Source: Gammaproteobacteria bacterium
GTDB lineage: Bacteria; Pseudomonadota; Gammaproteobacteria; Enterobacterales; Kangiellaceae
Length of the DNA stretch: 10,251 nucleotides
Direction: 5' to 3'
NCBI GenBank assembly: GCA_002401655.1
Contig: NVTT01000052.1
Span: 6,256 to 16,506, forward strand
Below, piece by piece: positions 6,897-10,251 of the stretch. The position numbers and the translations under genes are program-made. Numbering within the stretch: the first letter of the stretch is position 1; each line of letters begins with the position of its first letter. The notes under the pieces are model-generated. The model had not been told where the DNA came from, did no database searches, and saw nothing but the letters and a program-made list of their open reading frames with translations.

Positions 6897-7952
6897 ATGG
6901 GTGAATTTATTTTATCACAAGACTCTAGAGAGCCTGACAAACTTCCGATTGAAAACTTGGCTCATTATCTAGCGGATAAAATGCCTGTCTTTATTCAATC
7001 AAAACAACTTCATATTAAACAGTTTTCTGCTGGCGCTTCCAATTTAACTTATCAATTAACCAGTGGCGAGCAATCCGTTATTTTAAGAAGACCACCCAGT
7101 GGCACTAAAGCCGCATCTGCCCATGATATGGTCAGAGAATATAACGTCATAAAAAGTGTTGGCGCATTTTATAACCTATCACCTAAACCATTACTTTTGT
7201 GTGAAGACGAGAATGTCATTGGTGAAAAGTTCTTTATCATGGAACAAATTATTGGGCTAGGTATTGATAAAAATTTGCCCGTAGAAATGAGTAAAAAACA
7301 ACAATTAAAACTATGCGAGAACTTTGTCATTGGGCTCTCTCAGTTACATAGCATTGATATTAGTTCAAAAGAACTGTCCCAATTAGGCAAGCCGGAAGGC
7401 TATGTTGAAAGACAGTTAGAAGGCTGGCAAAAACGATTTATCAAAGCAAAAACCGATGATGTTGGTTCTAGTGATAAGATATATCAATGGTTGTCGATCC
7501 ACTTGCCGAAAAACTCAGGCTATCAATCGTTAGTTCACAATGACTACAAATTCGATAATTTAATATTAGATCCCGATAAGCCAGAAAATATAAAAGGTGT
7601 TTTAGATTGGGAAATGACCACACTGGGTGATCCATTATTAGACTTGGGTTGCACTCTCGCCTACTGGGTTAATGCAGATGATGATGCAGGTATGCAAGCC
7701 ATTCGTATGATGCCAACCCACCTTGATGGAATGATGACTCGACAGCAAGTATTTGAATCCTATTGTTCTATTAGAAAGATTAAAAGTTTTGACTTGGCGC
7801 CGTATTATGTATTTGGTTTATTTCGTTTAGCGGTTATCGCTCAGCAAATTTACTATCGTTTTTATCATGGGCAAACCGATAATCCGAAATTCAAAAATTT
7901 TGGTCAATTAGTTAATATTTTATTAAACAAAGCAGAACAAGAAATAGCATAA
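6897..7952 (+). CDS. phosphotransferase (APH-fold), ACAD10/11 kinase-domain type
   Basis: 351 residues of the aminoglycoside phosphotransferase/choline kinase-like fold, matching the kinase domain at the front of animal ACAD11 rather than antibiotic kinases. FSAGASNLTYQL 43-54 is the nucleotide loop; VILRRPPSGT 61-70 resembles the LRKKPPG of ACAD11; Glu81 fits the alphaC Glu. The Brenner motif HNDYKFDN (214-221) contains catalytic Asp216, and LDWEMTTLGDPLLDLG (236-251) contains the metal-binding Asp237. Bacterial relatives such as LvaA of Pseudomonas putida phosphorylate the 4-hydroxyl of a hydroxyacyl-CoA, which then goes to the acyl-CoA dehydrogenase-type partner; that partner is encoded at 4879. 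The start is ATG 6897, with AGGA at 6883-6886, 10 bases away. Antibiotic resistance is very unlikely. Confidence 0.9.
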   Translation: MGEFILSQDSREPDKLPIENLAHYLADKMPVFIQSKQLHIKQFSAGASNLTYQLTSGEQSVILRRPPSGTKAASAHDMVREYNVIKSVGAFYNLSPKPLLLCEDENVIGEKFFIMEQIIGLGIDKNLPVEMSKKQQLKLCENFVIGLSQLHSIDISSKELSQLGKPEGYVERQLEGWQKRFIKAKTDDVGSSDKIYQWLSIHLPKNSGYQSLVHNDYKFDNLILDPDKPENIKGVLDWEMTTLGDPLLDLGCTLAYWVNADDDAGMQAIRMMPTHLDGMMTRQQVFESYCSIRKIKSFDLAPYYVFGLFRLAVIAQQIYYRFYHGQTDNPKFKNFGQLVNILLNKAEQEIA

Positions 7953-7994
7953 GGCAGGCATTTCAAAATAATTTAATAGCAGAAGGAAAGCATT

Positions 7995-8765
7995 ATGAAT
8001 GAAGCACTATTTAATTTGGATGGGAAAGTAGCATTAGTGACAGGAGCAAGCCGAGGAATTGGCGAAGCAGTAGCCCGTCTTTTTGCAAAGCAAGGCGCCA
8101 AGGTTGTTATCGCCAGTAGAAATCAAGACGCATTGGATGAGCTCGCAAAAAGAATTAATAGCGATAATGGAAACGATAATGTGATCGGCATGGCGTGTCA
8201 TATTGGAAATTCAGAATCGGTCACAGAATTACTCGATAAAGTGATGAAAAAATTTAGCAAAATTGATGTGTTAGTTAACAATGCCGCTACCAATCCATTT
8301 TTTGGCGAGTTACTTGATACGCCTGAGTCGATGATTGATAAAACCATTGACGTTAACATCAAAGGTTATTTACAAATGAGCCAATTAGTCGGCAAGGTAA
8401 TGAAAGCAAATGGTGGCGGAAGTATTATTAATACGGCATCAGTAAATGGTGTGAGTGCCGGGCCAATGCAAGGAATTTATTCAATGACTAAAGCGACGGT
8501 TATCTCGATGACTGGCGCAATGGCTAAAGAAGTTGCTAGATATAATATTAGAGTAAACGCCGTTTTACCAGGATTAACCGATACAAAATTTGCATCGGCA
8601 TTAACTAAAAATGACAAAATGCTTAACTCAATTTTACCATTAATTCCCATGGCAAGAATGGCTCAACCAGAAGAAATTGCCCCGGCGTTTTTATTCTTAG
8701 CGTCTGATGCTTCTTCTTATATTACGGGAATTAATTTACCAGTTGATGGCGGGTTATTAGCTTAA
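7995..8765 (+). CDS. SDR family oxidoreductase (DHRS4/3-oxoacyl reductase-like)
   Basis: 256-residue classical SDR. TGASRGIG 16-23, Arg42 after the second strand (ASRN, favouring NADP(H)), NNAATNPFFG 95-104, the catalytic set Asn121, Ser149, Tyr162 and Lys166, and the C-terminal YITGINLPVDGG. NNAA-NPFFG is shared with DHRS4-like carbonyl reductases. The last gene of the operon, 42 bases after the kinase gene, with a strong AGAAGGA 7 bases before ATG 7995. In the Pseudomonas lva cluster an SDR reduces a 4-keto acyl-CoA to the 4-hydroxy form that the kinase uses; this one could play that part or oxidise the 3-hydroxy product. Substrate not proven. It converges with the AraC-type gene 11 bases downstream, with no terminator hairpin visible. 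Confidence 0.9.
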   Translation: MNEALFNLDGKVALVTGASRGIGEAVARLFAKQGAKVVIASRNQDALDELAKRINSDNGNDNVIGMACHIGNSESVTELLDKVMKKFSKIDVLVNNAATNPFFGELLDTPESMIDKTIDVNIKGYLQMSQLVGKVMKANGGGSIINTASVNGVSAGPMQGIYSMTKATVISMTGAMAKEVARYNIRVNAVLPGLTDTKFASALTKNDKMLNSILPLIPMARMAQPEEIAPAFLFLASDASSYITGINLPVDGGLLA

Positions 8766-8776
8766 ACTCCAACTTA

Positions 8777-9667
8777 TCATTCAATGGGTAAATAAATATC
8801 TGTCACCATTTCGTTTTCAGTGACATTAGGAAAAAAACTTACGCGGTGAAAAAATAAAGGAAAGTCCCTTATTTTTTCATCGCTTAGCTCTAACCAGTTT
8901 GAGTACAAAAACTCAATTGCAGCACCAAGCTGAGTATCTGCACCGATTACTCTCAATAATGCACAACGTCCGTGAGGAATTGTTCTATTAATGATTCCAG
9001 TGCTTCCCTCCTCAATTTCTGATTCGATACTACAGGCTATATCAAATCGATAATCATCGGGGGCAGTTGTTTGTGGATCATCATAAACAAAATTAAACGT
9101 CCTACTTTTTGATGGTGGTAATTTATTATCCTTTCGCCATGAAATAAATTTTTGGATGCTGCTTCCAAGTAATGCGGGACTTCCTTTGTGCTCAAGAACG
9201 GCAACTTTGGTTTTATTAAATTCGACTATATTAACATCCGACATTCGAAATTCAGTTTGCATAGACTTTTTCCTTAATTGATTTAACTGATTAAAACTAG
9301 TTTCCCAAGAGCTATCAAGCGGTTTTTTTTGAAACTCACGAGGAGATAAGTTGAATTGTTCTTTAAATGCTCGTGAAAAAGATTCAGACGATTCAAAGCC
9401 TGCTTCAAAAGCAATATCAATAATCTTAATGTTATGGCGAAAAGCCAATTGATAGGTGGCGCGTTTAAATCGTAATGCTTTCACTAATGAGAATATAGAA
9501 ATACCATAATAAGCATTGAACTGGCGTTGCAAGTGGTACTTAGAAAAACCGAATTGAACGGCTAAATTATTTAAAGAGAGATCACCATCAAGATTCATTT
9601 CTATATAAGAATATAAAGCTTTTAACTTGGGTTGATCAGTCTCGTTATTCAATAGACTCCCTTTCAT
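8777..9667 (-). CDS. AraC family regulator with GyrI-like effector domain (Rob-like)
   Basis: 296 residues. The DNA-binding domain is N-terminal, as in Rob: first helix-turn-helix about 31-52 (LSLNNLAVQFGFSKYHLQRQF) and second about 81-102 with IAFEAGFESSESFSRAFK and the LSPREFQK signature. After a linker, about 140-296 matches the GyrI-like/AraC effector-binding fold: DYRFDIAC 205-212, HGRCALLRVIG and YSNWL...IRDFPLFF near the end. Such proteins bind small, often aromatic or cationic, molecules and activate efflux or stress genes; the ligand here is unknown. It is divergent from the P-loop gene at 9787. It shows no clear link to the acyl-CoA operon apart from the tight convergent arrangement. 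No Shine-Dalgarno is visible before ATG 9665-9667. Confidence 0.9.
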   Translation of the reverse strand: MKGSLLNNETDQPKLKALYSYIEMNLDGDLSLNNLAVQFGFSKYHLQRQFNAYYGISIFSLVKALRFKRATYQLAFRHNIKIIDIAFEAGFESSESFSRAFKEQFNLSPREFQKKPLDSSWETSFNQLNQLRKKSMQTEFRMSDVNIVEFNKTKVAVLEHKGSPALLGSSIQKFISWRKDNKLPPSKSRTFNFVYDDPQTTAPDDYRFDIACSIESEIEEGSTGIINRTIPHGRCALLRVIGADTQLGAAIEFLYSNWLELSDEKIRDFPLFFHRVSFFPNVTENEMVTDIYLPIE

Positions 9668-9786
9668 ATTAATAATTACGTTTTCATTAGTTTTGTTTAT
9701 TCTATAAAAGATATGATACCCTTTATAAAAAATAAAACATGATATTTGTTGTTAATTTATCCAATTTTAGAAATGGACTATTATCT
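9668..9786. promoter_or_regulatory. AT-rich divergent intergenic region
   Basis: 119 very AT-rich bases between the AraC-type gene (minus) and the P-loop gene (plus). Several TATAAA/TATCAT-like hexamers are present on both strands, for example TATAAA at 9705 and 9724 and TATGAT at 9711, but none has a convincing -35 at the right distance. No strong inverted repeat was seen. It must hold the AraC promoter; exact boxes cannot be assigned. Confidence 0.4.
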
Positions 9787-10251
9787 GTGAAAAAGATTAT
9801 CATTATCGGCAATTCAGGTTCTGGAAAATCCACATTGGCTAATCAGTTATCGAGTAAATACTCGCTGGTGCAGTTAGATCTAGATTCTTTAGCTTGGCAA
9901 AATACAATTCCTCCACAGCGTAAAGAATTAGCTGAAAGTTCAAAAGATATTCGTCTATTCACCGATGCTAATAAAAATTGGGTCATCGAAGGATGTTATG
10001 CCGATCTAATCTCTTTGGTTGTATCAACAGCTACACAATTAATTTTTGTTAATCCAAGTATTGAGGTTTGTATTAATAACTGTAAGAGTCGTCCGTGGGA
10101 GCCTCATAAATATAGTAGTAAAGCAGAGCAAGATAACAATCTTCAAATGTTAATCAAATGGGTAAAGCAATATAGTGAAAGAGACGATGAATTCTCCCTA
10201 ACTGCCCATCAAAATTTATTTGATCGTTTTGATGGCGATAAGATTGAATAT
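9787..10251 (+). CDS. small P-loop NTPase/adenylate kinase-like protein (3' truncated)
   Basis: An open frame of 155 codons runs off the right edge with no stop. It begins VKKIIIIGNSGSGKST: a first strand followed by Walker A GNSGSGKST (8-16). Then come VQLDLDSLAWQ (DxD-type segment typical of shikimate/adenylate-kinase-like proteins of the FlaR/topology-modulation group), WVIEGCYADL, LIFVNPS and SRPWEPHKY. Such proteins are cytosolic and probably phosphorylate a small molecule; no substrate is established. GTG 9787 gives the family-like start; an in-frame ATG at 9739 would add 16 residues with no homology-like features, and neither has a good ribosome site. It is divergent from the AraC/GyrI regulator, which may control it. 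Confidence 0.8.
   Translation, partial: MKKIIIIGNSGSGKSTLANQLSSKYSLVQLDLDSLAWQNTIPPQRKELAESSKDIRLFTDANKNWVIEGCYADLISLVVSTATQLIFVNPSIEVCINNCKSRPWEPHKYSSKAEQDNNLQMLIKWVKQYSERDDEFSLTAHQNLFDRFDGDKIEY

Noticed and set aside
6897..7952. Aminoglycoside resistance gene
   Set aside because: The APH fold is shared, but motifs (LRRPPSG, HNDYKFDN, LDWEMTTLGDPLLDLG) and the ACAD neighbour place it with ACAD10/11-type kinases.
8766..8776. Bidirectional terminator between the convergent SDR and AraC genes
   Set aside because: Only 11 bases separate the stops and no inverted repeat with a T-tract is visible there.

Overview
The window looks like chromosomal DNA of an AT-rich (by eye about 40% G+C, not computed) Gram-negative bacterium, most likely a gammaproteobacterium. 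TrmL and the YrdA-type gamma-carbonic anhydrase read like proteobacterial housekeeping genes, and the middle of the window is a fatty-acid/hydroxy-acid catabolic cluster. Genus is not determinable; a low-GC marine lineage is only a guess. There are no RNA genes, CRISPR arrays or insertion sequences. No gene-free gap exceeds about 215 bases.

Layout. (1) 1-698: 3' end of a plant-type dihydrodipicolinate synthase, convergent with 717-1764, a minus-strand pair trmL then gamma-carbonic anhydrase, with a good sigma70-like promoter before trmL. (2) 1979-3879: minus-strand pair, an SDR oxidoreductase then a saccharopine-dehydrogenase-like NAD(P) protein. (3) 3880-4037: divergent control region with a TetR-type palindrome (CGAACG-CT-CGTTCG). 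(4) 4038-8765: plus-strand operon of histidine phosphatase, ACAD10/11-type acyl-CoA dehydrogenase, TetR regulator, APH-fold kinase (ACAD10/11 N-terminal-domain type) and SDR. (5) 8777-9667: minus-strand AraC/Rob-like regulator with a GyrI-like domain, then at the right edge the start of a small P-loop kinase-like gene missed by simple closed-ORF calling.

How the genes work together. The kinase and acyl-CoA dehydrogenase match the separate parts of animal ACAD10/ACAD11 and of Pseudomonas LvaA/LvaC. In those systems a 4-hydroxyacyl-CoA is phosphorylated, then dephosphorylated and rearranged towards a beta-oxidation intermediate. The dehydrogenase has Asp instead of the usual Glu at the catalytic-base position (DGPDEVH), which fits that chemistry. 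The SDRs would interconvert hydroxy- and keto-acyl intermediates. The histidine phosphatase could supply the phosphatase that ACAD10 carries as a HAD domain. The TetR protein probably controls both divergent units. The substrate is not deducible, and no acyl-CoA ligase or LvaB-like small subunit is present here.

The main points for a second look are this split ACAD10-like operon with its divergent partner genes and shared operator, the phosphatase that lacks the second catalytic His and carries an in-frame 21-bp tandem repeat, and the plant-type DapA.
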